6,862 nucleotides of DNA from Phycisphaerales bacterium (GTDB lineage: Bacteria > Planctomycetota > Phycisphaerae > Phycisphaerales > UBA1924): NCBI GenBank assembly GCA_029260335.1, contig JAJDDL010000044.1, forward strand, positions 1-6,862, read 5' to 3'. Shown here in pieces: positions 1-5,603 of the stretch. Position numbers and translations under genes: made by a program. How positions within the stretch are numbered: position 1 is the stretch's first letter; every line of letters begins with the position of its first letter. The notes under the pieces are model-generated. The model saw only the letters and a list, made by a program, of their open reading frames with translations, searched no databases and was not told the origin of the DNA.

Positions 1-200
1 GCATACATGCCGATCATCAACCACAGATACGTCAAGTTGAATGCTGTGCCCCAGAGCAGAGCGATCGCGGCGGCTAGCCCTACGAACGGAACCGTGATAA
101 TCAGCAGGTTGAGCATGCGCACAGGCAACGGCGTACGGTCGGCGTGATCATTGCCAGAGCGGAGCGAAAGGTCGGCGGCGGTATGTTTGAGAGTTGTCAT
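1..200 (-). CDS. Probable fatty acid (acyl-CoA) desaturase, N-terminal fragment
   Basis: This is the first 66 codons of a gene that runs off the left edge. The translation starts MTTLKHTAADLSL. After a polar stretch of about 27 residues it enters a hydrophobic segment (about 30-51, LNLLIITVPFVGLAAAIALL) and then a second one ending WLMIGMY. That pattern of polar N-terminus, PFVGLAAAIALLWG-type helix and GMY-type second segment resembles the beginning of stearoyl-CoA-type membrane desaturases, which insert cis double bonds using a diiron centre held by histidine boxes. Those boxes lie outside the window, so the identification rests on the N-terminus and on the lipid-gene context. I chose the ATG at 200 because AAGGA lies 10 bases upstream (211-215). 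An in-frame ATG at 269 would add 23 residues but has no good ribosome site. It sits 78 bases after the DUF1475-like gene and is probably co-transcribed with it. Confidence 0.7.
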   Translation of the reverse strand, partial: MTTLKHTAADLSLRSGNDHADRTPLPVRMLNLLIITVPFVGLAAAIALLWGTAFNLTYLWLMIGMY

Positions 201-278
201 TCGTCGGAGTTCCTTGCTCTTTGTGATTCGCGGTAGGTTGTCAGGGGCACTCTTATCGACAGTGAACATTGCAGAGAA

Positions 279-626
279 TCAGGAGGTTTGATTGCTCGAT
301 GGTGTCCGTGCGCCCATCCAGAATGACTGCCAGTTGCCATTCGCGCGCCGTGCAGCGATGATTGCGTAGAGACACGACGCCAGGTTTCCCAGAAGAAGCA
401 CGCTGATGATCCATGCCGACGCGATGACCGGCGACCGCTCACGGTAGAGCACCCAGCCGCAGAAAAGCAGAAAGCCGATGTAGAGATCAATCATCGACAG
501 ATGGAACCAGGGATACCGAAACAGCACCTTGGCCTCACTGAAGAACTCGCCGAAGATCAGCGCGTACGCGATCCCCGCAGCCATCACGATAAAGCCGATA
601 ATCAGAAGTCTCACAGCCGTTCGCAT
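279..626 (-). CDS. Small membrane protein, DUF1475-like
   Basis: A 115-residue protein with three hydrophobic segments: about 6-25, 43-61 and 68-92. The central PWFHLSMIDLYIGFLLFCGW stretch followed by a charged YRERS loop, then a helix with LLLGNLASCLYAI, matches my memory of the DUF1475 pattern (PWF..D.Y.....W..Y+E followed by LG....Y). The biochemical function of that family is unknown to me. The start is the ATG at 626, preceded by GGAG with 6-base spacing. The reading frame is open further upstream to 755, but that would overlap the end of the methyltransferase gene by more than 100 bases. The gene begins 23 bases after the methyltransferase stop, so it is very likely in the same transcript. 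A role in membrane lipid modification is inferred from position only. Confidence 0.72.
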   Translation of the reverse strand: MRTAVRLLIIGFIVMAAGIAYALIFGEFFSEAKVLFRYPWFHLSMIDLYIGFLLFCGWVLYRERSPVIASAWIISVLLLGNLASCLYAIIAARRANGNWQSFWMGARTPSSNQTS

Positions 627-649
627 TGTGGTCTCCGTGCGCCCGCGGT

Positions 650-1774
650 TCACGCCGAGGCGTTCGGGCAAAGCCCCTTGGTGTACACGATCTGCGAGAC
701 GCTGATGAGCCCAGCGCGGAATATCGCCGCGCACCCGTGAAGATAGAAGTTCCATCGTCGGCGAAAGTTCTCGTCGTACATGTCGCTGATTTCGTCCCAG
801 TGTTCATTGAAGTTTGACGCCCAAGCCATCAGCGTGCGATCGTAGTCGTCGCTGAACCGCTGCCAGCTCTTGATGTGCAGGCGCGTGTCGGGCGGCGGGG
901 TGAGCTCACGCTGCTTGGGGAGGTACCCGTCGGGGAAGATGTACCGCAGAATCCAGATCATGAACTGATCGAACCGGCGGTTGCTCGTTCGCGAGAGCAT
1001 GTCCGAGGAGATCACCTGCAACGCGCATGAACCGCCCTCCTTGAGCGACCGATCGATCACGCGATAGAACGCCTTGAGGTTCTTCCGTCCAACCGCTTCG
1101 ATCATCTCGATCGACGCGATGTGGTCGAAAGTGCCTTCAAGGTCGCGGTAGTCCTTCAGCAGGATCTCGACCGGCAGCCCCTCGCAGCGTTGGCGGGCGT
1201 ACTTGGCCTGCTCCTCGGACACCGTCAGCCCGGTCACACGCACGCCGTACTTCGACGCAGCGTGCTCGGCGAAGTTGCCCCATCCGCACCCAATGTCGAG
1301 CACGTGTTGGCCCTGCTTCAGATCCAGATTCCTGCAGAGCGCGTCAAGCTTGGCTTCCTGCGCCTCGGCGAGCGTCTGCGCGTCGGCCCAGTATCCGCTG
1401 GTATAGGTCATGCTCGGATCGAGCATGCAGCGGAACAGATCGTTGCCGAGGTCATAGTGCCGCTTGCCGATGTTGAACGCGCTCTTCCCGACCTGACGGT
1501 TGAACACGCGCTGTTCGAGCAGGATCCATGCGAGCTTCGCCCACATCGACGGCGACATGCCGTTTGGCCCGTTGACGAGGGCCTTATGCAGCGCCCGGTC
1601 GAGATGCTCGGCTGACCAGTCGCCCTGCTCGTAGCTCTCGCCGAGCCCGAGCATGCCGTCGCGATTGATCCGGCGTCGGGCGCGCGGGTTCGTGATGTTG
1701 ATGTGCCATTCCGATTCGATGTCGGGTACATCCGCCAACGCGGGAGCGCGCAGGGCGAGCTTATTCGATGTCAT
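650..1774 (-). CDS. Cyclopropane-fatty-acyl-phospholipid synthase-like SAM methyltransferase
   Basis: A 374-residue protein (E. coli Cfa has 382) that is colinear with Cfa along its length. Family members transfer a methyl(ene) group from S-adenosylmethionine to cis double bonds of acyl chains in membrane phospholipids. Visible landmarks are LGLGESY (42-48), HYDLGNDLF (106-114), the SAM-binding VLDIGCGWG (158-166), LLKDYRDL (205-212), EMIEAVG (223-229), YIFPDGYLP (278-286) and YDRTLMAW (311-318). Compared with E. coli Cfa from memory, Glu239, Ile268 and Tyr317 are kept (E226, I255, Y311). Cys139 is Ser126 and His266 is Gln253, as in a divergent subgroup of Cfa-like enzymes, so the exact product (cyclopropane, methyl-branched or other) is open. 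I chose the ATG at 1774, not the in-frame ATG at 1813, because it overlaps the DUF1365 stop as TAATG and has GGAG 7 bases upstream. This implies translational coupling. Confidence 0.92.
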   Translation of the reverse strand: MTSNKLALRAPALADVPDIESEWHINITNPRARRRINRDGMLGLGESYEQGDWSAEHLDRALHKALVNGPNGMSPSMWAKLAWILLEQRVFNRQVGKSAFNIGKRHYDLGNDLFRCMLDPSMTYTSGYWADAQTLAEAQEAKLDALCRNLDLKQGQHVLDIGCGWGNFAEHAASKYGVRVTGLTVSEEQAKYARQRCEGLPVEILLKDYRDLEGTFDHIASIEMIEAVGRKNLKAFYRVIDRSLKEGGSCALQVISSDMLSRTSNRRFDQFMIWILRYIFPDGYLPKQRELTPPPDTRLHIKSWQRFSDDYDRTLMAWASNFNEHWDEISDMYDENFRRRWNFYLHGCAAIFRAGLISVSQIVYTKGLCPNASA

Positions 1775-2649
1775 TACAGATCTCCATTGAAAGGCGTTTT
1801 GAGTTGGCTCCACGAACGGTCCCGACCTCTGCTTGCTAATCGCAACGCGCGGGCTCGCAGGCAGACCCAGATCGATTGCCTACCCGCGGGCGTGGTCGCC
1901 GGATCCGAGGGCACGGGCTTTGCGAAGACCGGCACCCGTTTCCTAAACACCAGCACGAGCGCCTGCAAGTGGATGCGTAGCATGATCGTCGCGGCAAAGA
2001 ACGGCGCACCGATCAGCGTGCGCTGCAGCGTGGCGGTCGTCATCGGTTTGCCAGCCCCAACCATCGACGCGGTGAGGACGGGCCGGCCGGCCTCTTGCAA
2101 CTGAATCACGACGGCGAAGCTGTCGTCGCCGGTCCGCAGCCGAACGTCGTACGTCCCTGACACCTCAAGGAATGGCGACACGTGAAACCGCTTCGGGATT
2201 GAGAAGCGGCTGGTGGCGGCGTCGTTATCCGAGCCCGGCACGGCGACGTAGTGATGCATCTCTGCAAACGTGTTTCGCACCTCGCACACGAGGGCCAGGA
2301 GTCGACTGTCGGACCCGAAGCACAGGTAGAAGCTGACCGGGTTGAACACGTAGTGCGCGACGCGCGGAATCGTCACCAGCGTGATGCGGTCGCACACAAT
2401 GTCATGTCCAGCGTCCACGAGCACGCCGAGCACCTTGTCGCGGATCGATCCCTTTCGGTCGCCACCGTAGTCGCGGTCGTGGATGCTCGCGAGCGCCATC
2501 CGATTGTGCCCGAAGCCGCGAACAGTTCGCCCCAACACCGGAAGCTCGTCGACATCGACCGCCAGCCAGAACATGCGGTAGCGAAATGCGTGCCCACGAT
2601 CGGCGAATCGGCGGTGGGCCGTATGCCCGTGGAAGATGCGCGACCTCAC
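1774..2649 (-). CDS. DUF1365 family protein
   Basis: A 291-residue member of DUF1365, a family of unknown biochemical function usually found next to an FAD-dependent oxidoreductase and a Cfa-like methyltransferase, as here. Family hallmarks seen are RIFHGHTAHRRF near the N-terminus with VDVDEL (31-36), HYVFNPVSFYLC (99-110), EVRNTFAEMHHY (123-134) and KRFHVSPF (153-160). The conserved His, Asn and aromatic residues in these blocks look like a binding or catalytic surface, but no reaction can be assigned. Residues 211-236 are hydrophobic and may contact the membrane. The last 40 residues are basic and low in recognisable family signal, making the protein slightly longer than I expect for the family. 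The start codon is GTG, sharing GTGA with the stop of the upstream FAD enzyme. There is no strong ribosome site, so translation probably depends on coupling. Confidence 0.9.
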   Translation of the reverse strand: MRSRIFHGHTAHRRFADRGHAFRYRMFWLAVDVDELPVLGRTVRGFGHNRMALASIHDRDYGGDRKGSIRDKVLGVLVDAGHDIVCDRITLVTIPRVAHYVFNPVSFYLCFGSDSRLLALVCEVRNTFAEMHHYVAVPGSDNDAATSRFSIPKRFHVSPFLEVSGTYDVRLRTGDDSFAVVIQLQEAGRPVLTASMVGAGKPMTTATLQRTLIGAPFFAATIMLRIHLQALVLVFRKRVPVFAKPVPSDPATTPAGRQSIWVCLRARALRLASRGRDRSWSQLKTPFNGDL

Positions 2650-3899
2650 AGCGACACCCCGAAGTGTTTCGCGACCTTGATCGCCGAGACCACCCCGTCT
2701 TCATGAAATCCATATCGCAGATACGCTCCGCAGAAATACGTCTGCCTCGTCCCGTTCATCGCTCGAAGCTCGCTTTGGGCTTCGAGCGAACGCGCCGTAT
2801 AGCCGGGGTGCGTGTACTCGACTTCGTACAAGACCTTCGCAGGGTCGACATGGTTGGCCGCGTTCAACGACACCAGATACTCGCGCTGCGTGTCGAGTCC
2901 CTGAAGGCGATTCATGTGATAGGTAATCGGCACGAGCGCGTTGGGGTCGGCCTCGCCGCGCCGAAGGTAGTTCCACGACGCCCAGAGTCGCCTATCCAGT
3001 GGCATCACCGACTCATCGGTGTGCAGTTGGACACGGTTCTTGTGGTAGTCCCACGCCGACAACGCCGCACGCTCGCCCTCATCGGCGTCAGACAACGCGG
3101 CGAGCGACTCGTCGGCGTGCATCGCGAGCACGACGCCGTCAAACCGCTCCGCGTCACGCCCTTTGATACGGATCACTGCGCCATCTTCGTCGCGTGAGAT
3201 AGACTCGACCGGTGAGTTGACTCGCAGAGTCCCCTTAAAGCCTTTGCGAAACGCGCGCACATATGCCTGGCTGCCGCCGACAATCGTCTGCCAGGTCGGA
3301 CGCGTGCTGAGATCGATCATGCCGTGATTGGCGAAGAACCGGATGAACGTCTTGGCTGGGAACTCCATCATGCCCTCGGCCGGACTCGACCACACCGCGG
3401 CTGCAAGCGGGATCACGTAGTTCTCGATGAAGAACCGACTCGAACCGATCCGATCAAGGTACTCACCGAGGGTCACCGAGCCGATGCGGTCGTGCTCCAT
3501 ATCCGAGATCGTCCGGCGAGCAAACGACCGTTGCTCGCGAATCATGCCGAGCAGACGCGGACTCAAGATGTTCGTTGGCTTGCGCATGAACTCGCGCAGC
3601 CCCGGGCCGACATATCCGACCCTCGTGCGGTCGCAGTAAAAACCAAACGACATGTCGCTATCGCGCAGCTTGACGTCCCACTCGCCGAGCAGTTGATAGA
3701 AAGTTGGGTACGTCTTGGGGTTGCAGACAATGAACCCCGTGTCAATCGGCACGCGCCGCGTGTCCTCATCCACCTCGATGGTGTTCGTGTGCCCGCCGAC
3801 GTAGTCATTCCGCTCGAAAAGAGTCACGTCGTGGCGCTTCGAGATCAAGTGCGCCGCAGCGATCCCACCGATTCCTGCTCCGACGACCGCGACCTTCAT
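2646..3899 (-). CDS. FAD-dependent oxidoreductase, amine-oxidase-like (NAD/FAD-binding)
   Basis: A 417-residue flavoprotein. The N-terminus has the dinucleotide-binding fold VVGAGIGGIAAAHLI (5-19) ending at the acidic residue E29 in LFERNDYVGGHTNT, where GGH (35-37) is the second FAD contact. IDTGFIVCN (52-60) follows. In the middle, PTWQTIVGGSQAYV (201-214) is typical of the amine-oxidase/phytoene-desaturase-like superfamily. The C-terminal FCGAYLRYGFHEDGVVSAI (389-407) closes the FAD site. It belongs to the group of predicted NAD/FAD-binding proteins that accompany DUF1365 and Cfa-like genes. An acyl-chain desaturation or reduction step is a reasonable inference, but the substrate is not visible. 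The start ATG overlaps the SDR stop as ATGA, and the end overlaps DUF1365 as GTGA, so all three genes are translationally linked. Confidence 0.91.
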   Translation of the reverse strand: MKVAVVGAGIGGIAAAHLISKRHDVTLFERNDYVGGHTNTIEVDEDTRRVPIDTGFIVCNPKTYPTFYQLLGEWDVKLRDSDMSFGFYCDRTRVGYVGPGLREFMRKPTNILSPRLLGMIREQRSFARRTISDMEHDRIGSVTLGEYLDRIGSSRFFIENYVIPLAAAVWSSPAEGMMEFPAKTFIRFFANHGMIDLSTRPTWQTIVGGSQAYVRAFRKGFKGTLRVNSPVESISRDEDGAVIRIKGRDAERFDGVVLAMHADESLAALSDADEGERAALSAWDYHKNRVQLHTDESVMPLDRRLWASWNYLRRGEADPNALVPITYHMNRLQGLDTQREYLVSLNAANHVDPAKVLYEVEYTHPGYTARSLEAQSELRAMNGTRQTYFCGAYLRYGFHEDGVVSAIKVAKHFGVSL

Positions 3900-4672
3900 G
3901 CTTGCATCTTCTTCCAGACCCTGGTCATGATCCGATCGTAAATCGGGTACGGGACGATCCGCAGGAACTTGATCGTGGTGCTGAACGGGAACGGGAACGA
4001 GATCGACTTGCGACCGCGTTCGATGCCCTTGCAGATAATCTGCGCGGCTTTGTCAGGCTCAACCAGAAACGGCATGTGAAAGTCGTTCTTGTCGGTCAAC
4101 GGCGTGCGCACAAACCCCGGGTTCACCACCGTCACCCCGACGTCGTGGTCGGCTAAATGAAAGCGAGTGCTCTCGAGGAACTTGATCATCGCGCCTTTGC
4201 TGGCGCTGTACGCAGCAGCACGTGGCAATCCGCGGAACCCCGCCAAGCTCGCGATACCGACGATCCGCCCCTCGCGACGCTCGATCATCCCCGGCAGCAC
4301 CGCTTCAATGCAGCGCAGCATGCCGCCGTAGTTCACGTCCATGAGCCCGAGATACTCAGCGGTGTCGAACGCCTCAGGCGTCGTGAATAGGTGCGTTCCG
4401 GCGTTGGCGATCAGGACATCAAGTCCGCCCAGTTCGTCCGCGATTTCGGCCCCGATTGCCTTCATTCGTTCGAGGTCGGTCACGTCCCCCGCTTTGACCG
4501 ATACCTCCCCGCCGCGGGCCCGCACCTCGTCGGCCAACTCGTTGAGCCGCTGCTCATTCCGGGCGGTCAGGACCGTAGTTGCCCCCCTGTCGGCCAGCTC
4601 CAATGCCAGCGCCCGCCCGATCCCCAGGCTGGCGCCGGTCAACCACACTCGCTTGCCACGAAGCGGGGTCAT
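3896..4672 (-). CDS. Short-chain dehydrogenase/reductase (SDR)
   Basis: A 258-residue classical SDR. The NAD(P)-binding motif is TGASLGIG (12-19), with R38 after the second strand suggesting NADP(H) preference (inference). GDVTD is at 62-66, NAG at 90-92, structural N114, and the catalytic triad is S142, Y155 and K159 in the Y-x-x-x-K arrangement (YSASK). NPGFVRT (184-190) is the usual post-catalytic loop. The C-terminal 35 residues (SFPFPFSTTIKFLRIVPYPI) are hydrophobic and basic, suggesting membrane association, which would suit a lipid or other hydrophobic carbonyl/alcohol substrate. It is the first gene of the minus-strand operon. The only possible start is near 4672, because an in-frame TGA lies four codons upstream. 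The ribosome site before it is weak (GAG only). An out-of-frame ATG lies 13 bases upstream. Confidence 0.93.
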   Translation of the reverse strand: MTPLRGKRVWLTGASLGIGRALALELADRGATTVLTARNEQRLNELADEVRARGGEVSVKAGDVTDLERMKAIGAEIADELGGLDVLIANAGTHLFTTPEAFDTAEYLGLMDVNYGGMLRCIEAVLPGMIERREGRIVGIASLAGFRGLPRAAAYSASKGAMIKFLESTRFHLADHDVGVTVVNPGFVRTPLTDKNDFHMPFLVEPDKAAQIICKGIERGRKSISFPFPFSTTIKFLRIVPYPIYDRIMTRVWKKMQA

Positions 4673-4929
4673 GCTGGGTGCTCATTTAGGGCCTGGACGT
4701 CCATACATCGGGTTTCGCCCGGCCTACTAGTGCGGATTCGCGTTTCGTGAGAATCTCGGTTAAGCTGCTGTCCGGGCACAGTTCGAAGCGACCCAAACGC
4801 GTATCGAAACCACGTCCAAGGCGGGATCACGCGATTAACCGCAGATGAGCGGGCGAACGGACTTGAACCATCATCATTCAGCTAGTTCGCGGTTCAGCCA
4901 ATGGTCAGCACCTACTCAATGTTTCTTGC
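4673..4929. other. Divergent intergenic region
   Basis: These 257 bases separate the minus-strand lipid operon from the plus-strand regulator remnant and should contain the promoter of the lipid operon. I see no convincing -35/-10 pair on either strand. The only structure is a cluster of short inverted pairs: AACCGC 4837-4842 with GCGGTT 4889-4894, GCGAAC 4853-4858 with GTTCGC 4885-4890, and TGAACC 4864-4869 with GGTTCA 4891-4896. A small CGGG/CCCG hairpin sits at about 4709-4721. No RNA gene was recognised. Confidence 0.5.
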
Positions 4930-5266
4930 ATGGTCACTCATGCTCCCGCATTGGATCGGGCGATTCATGCCTTGTCGAACCCCACGCGGCGATCCGTCAT
5001 CGAACGGCTCCAGCATGGCCCTGCAACCGTGACCTCGCTGGCCGAGCCGTTTGACATGGCCCTGCCGTCATTCCTCCAGCATCTCAAGGTGCTGGAAGAC
5101 GGCGGTCTGGTGCGATCACGCAAGCAAGGACGAGTTCGGCCCGTAGAAGCGTTGCCAAACAAGTTGAAGCCGCTGGGACTGGCTCGATCAACGACGAGCG
5201 GATTGGCCAAACGCGTGGATCAAGCTGGACGGACCCGATGGTATTCGCAACGAGGCCCAGAACTGA
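4930..5266 (+). pseudogene. ArsR-family HTH transcriptional regulator, frameshifted
   Basis: Residues 1-80 from the ATG at 4930 are a clear ArsR/SmtB-type winged helix. They run from the ALDRAIHALSNPTRRSVIERL helix, through ATVTSLAEPFDM and the recognition helix LPSFLQHLKVLEDGGLV, to the wing RSRKQGRVR. No cysteine metal site of the ArsR/SmtB kind is visible. The family's C-terminal helix (W...R..W..R.D.LD) is not in this frame. It appears one base over from 5177 (DWLDQRRADW) and ends at TGA 5264-5266. Removing one G from the run 5175-5177 restores about 111 residues, the family's usual size. Best family agreement (DWLDQRRADWAKRVDQLD) also needs a G added at 5206 and one base removed at 5224, and these two compensate each other. 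Either the gene is decaying or the sequence has indel errors. The upstream ribosome site is poor. It may once have controlled the divergent lipid operon. Confidence 0.83.
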
Positions 5267-5418
5267 TTCGGGCCAGAACCGACCCTCCGAGGCCCGTGAA
5301 AGCGCGAGCCAGGGCCCTCTCTAGGGAACTTTTCCGAGGATTCCAGCGCGGTGCCGACTGGCGGGAAGTTCTCGTCGGAGGCTGGACAAGCCATACGGGC
5401 GTTGGTAAGGTTGTCGCG

Positions 5419-5478
5419 ATGAAGTCCTTTCTGTCCCATCACCACCATCACGCAACCCCTGAGGGGAGTGGGCTGTGA
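5419..5478 (+). CDS. hisL: his operon leader peptide (five consecutive His codons)
   Basis: A 19-residue ORF, MKSFLSHHHHHATPEGSGL, with the codon run CAT CAC CAC CAT CAC at 5437-5451. It has its own ribosome site (TAAGG, AAGG at 5407-5410, 8 bases from the ATG). It lies 125 bases before the hisG start and 38 bases before a terminator-like hairpin. This is the arrangement of known his leader peptides such as E. coli HisL, whose seven His codons stall the ribosome when charged histidyl-tRNA is scarce and so prevent termination before the structural genes. The peptide itself has no known function after translation. The sequence is unlike E. coli HisL apart from the His run. It shares a reading frame with the upstream broken ArsR gene, with no stop between, so an automatic call starting at 4930 would swallow it. 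Confidence 0.9.
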   Translation: MKSFLSHHHHHATPEGSGL

Positions 5479-5546
5479 TCGTGGCTTGAGGGACCTGTGA
5501 TTCCCCAGACGATTGATGCCGGCTCCAAGCCGGCGATTTTCGTTTT
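5437..5546 (+). promoter_or_regulatory. Histidine-responsive transcription attenuator (alternative RNA structures)
   Basis: Three mutually exclusive pairings can be drawn by hand. Region 1 with 2: 5442-5451 (CCACCATCAC, within the His codons) pairs with 5475-5484 (GTGATCGTGG), 9 of 10 positions. Antiterminator, region 2 with 3: 5465-5473 (GGAGTGGGC) pairs with 5518-5526 (GCCGGCTCC), 8 of 9 including one G-U. Terminator, region 3 with 4: 5518-5524 with 5528-5534. A ribosome stalled on the His codons covers region 1 and leaves 5465-5473 free to trap the terminator's 5' arm. A ribosome reaching the stop at 5476-5478 covers region 2 and lets the terminator form. A further pairing, 5482-5488 with 5526-5532, also competes with the terminator. 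The pairings are seen directly, but their in vivo order and energies are inferred. Confidence 0.72.
5517..5546 (+). terminator. Intrinsic terminator / attenuator hairpin before hisG
   Basis: A perfect 7-bp GC-rich stem, GCCGGCT (5518-5524) with AGCCGGC (5528-5534), closes a CCA loop. It is followed by GATTTTCGTTTT, a T tract interrupted by CG. It lies between the leader peptide stop and hisG, so it would block the operon unless antitermination occurs. Regulation rather than simple transcript ending is inferred from that position. Confidence 0.83.
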
Positions 5547-5590
5547 GGGATCGATGCCAAAGCGGATCAATGGCTGGAGCCGGGCTCAAC

Positions 5591-5596
5591 AAGGAG
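5591..5596 (+). promoter_or_regulatory. Ribosome binding site that sets the hisG start
   Basis: AAGGAG lies 7 bases before GTG 5604 and only 1 base before the alternative TTG 5598, so the GTG is the start. GCTC 5584-5587 can pair with GAGC 5594-5597, which would partly hide this site in a small hairpin. Confidence 0.85.
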
Positions 5597-5603
5597 CTTG
5601 GCC

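Noticed and set aside
2586..3197. 203-residue open frame on the plus strand opposite the FAD oxidoreductase
   Set aside because: It is a shadow of a high-GC gene, with no ribosome site and no recognisable motif.
4640..4685. ATG at 4685 (minus strand) as a start for a small upstream ORF or for the SDR
   Set aside because: It is out of frame with the SDR (13 bases upstream), its translation resembles nothing, and there is no ribosome site before it.
5304..5340. Weak CCCT/AGGG hairpin followed by AACTTTT as a terminator for the ArsR gene
   Set aside because: The stem is only 4 bp and the T tract is short, well below what a working terminator needs.
764..5380. 12-base identical word AAGTTCTCGTCG near 764 and 5366
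   Set aside because: A single shared 12-mer is about what chance gives in a window of this length, and the flanks do not match.
5383..5411. TGGACA-17-TAAGGT as a promoter for the his operon
   Set aside because: The -10 match is poor and it overlaps the leader peptide's ribosome site. Transcription would start at the leader ATG, which defeats the leader. No convincing his promoter was found in 5267-5418.
5437..5451. Polyhistidine tag or vector contamination
   Set aside because: There are five His codons rather than six, in a natural small ORF with its own ribosome site, directly upstream of hisG and a terminator. No cloning-vector features surround it.
5479..5516. T-box riboswitch before hisG
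   Set aside because: GGGACC at 5490-5495 faintly recalls a T-box element, but the UGGNACC antiterminator bulge and specifier stem are not recognisable. The His-codon leader explains the region.
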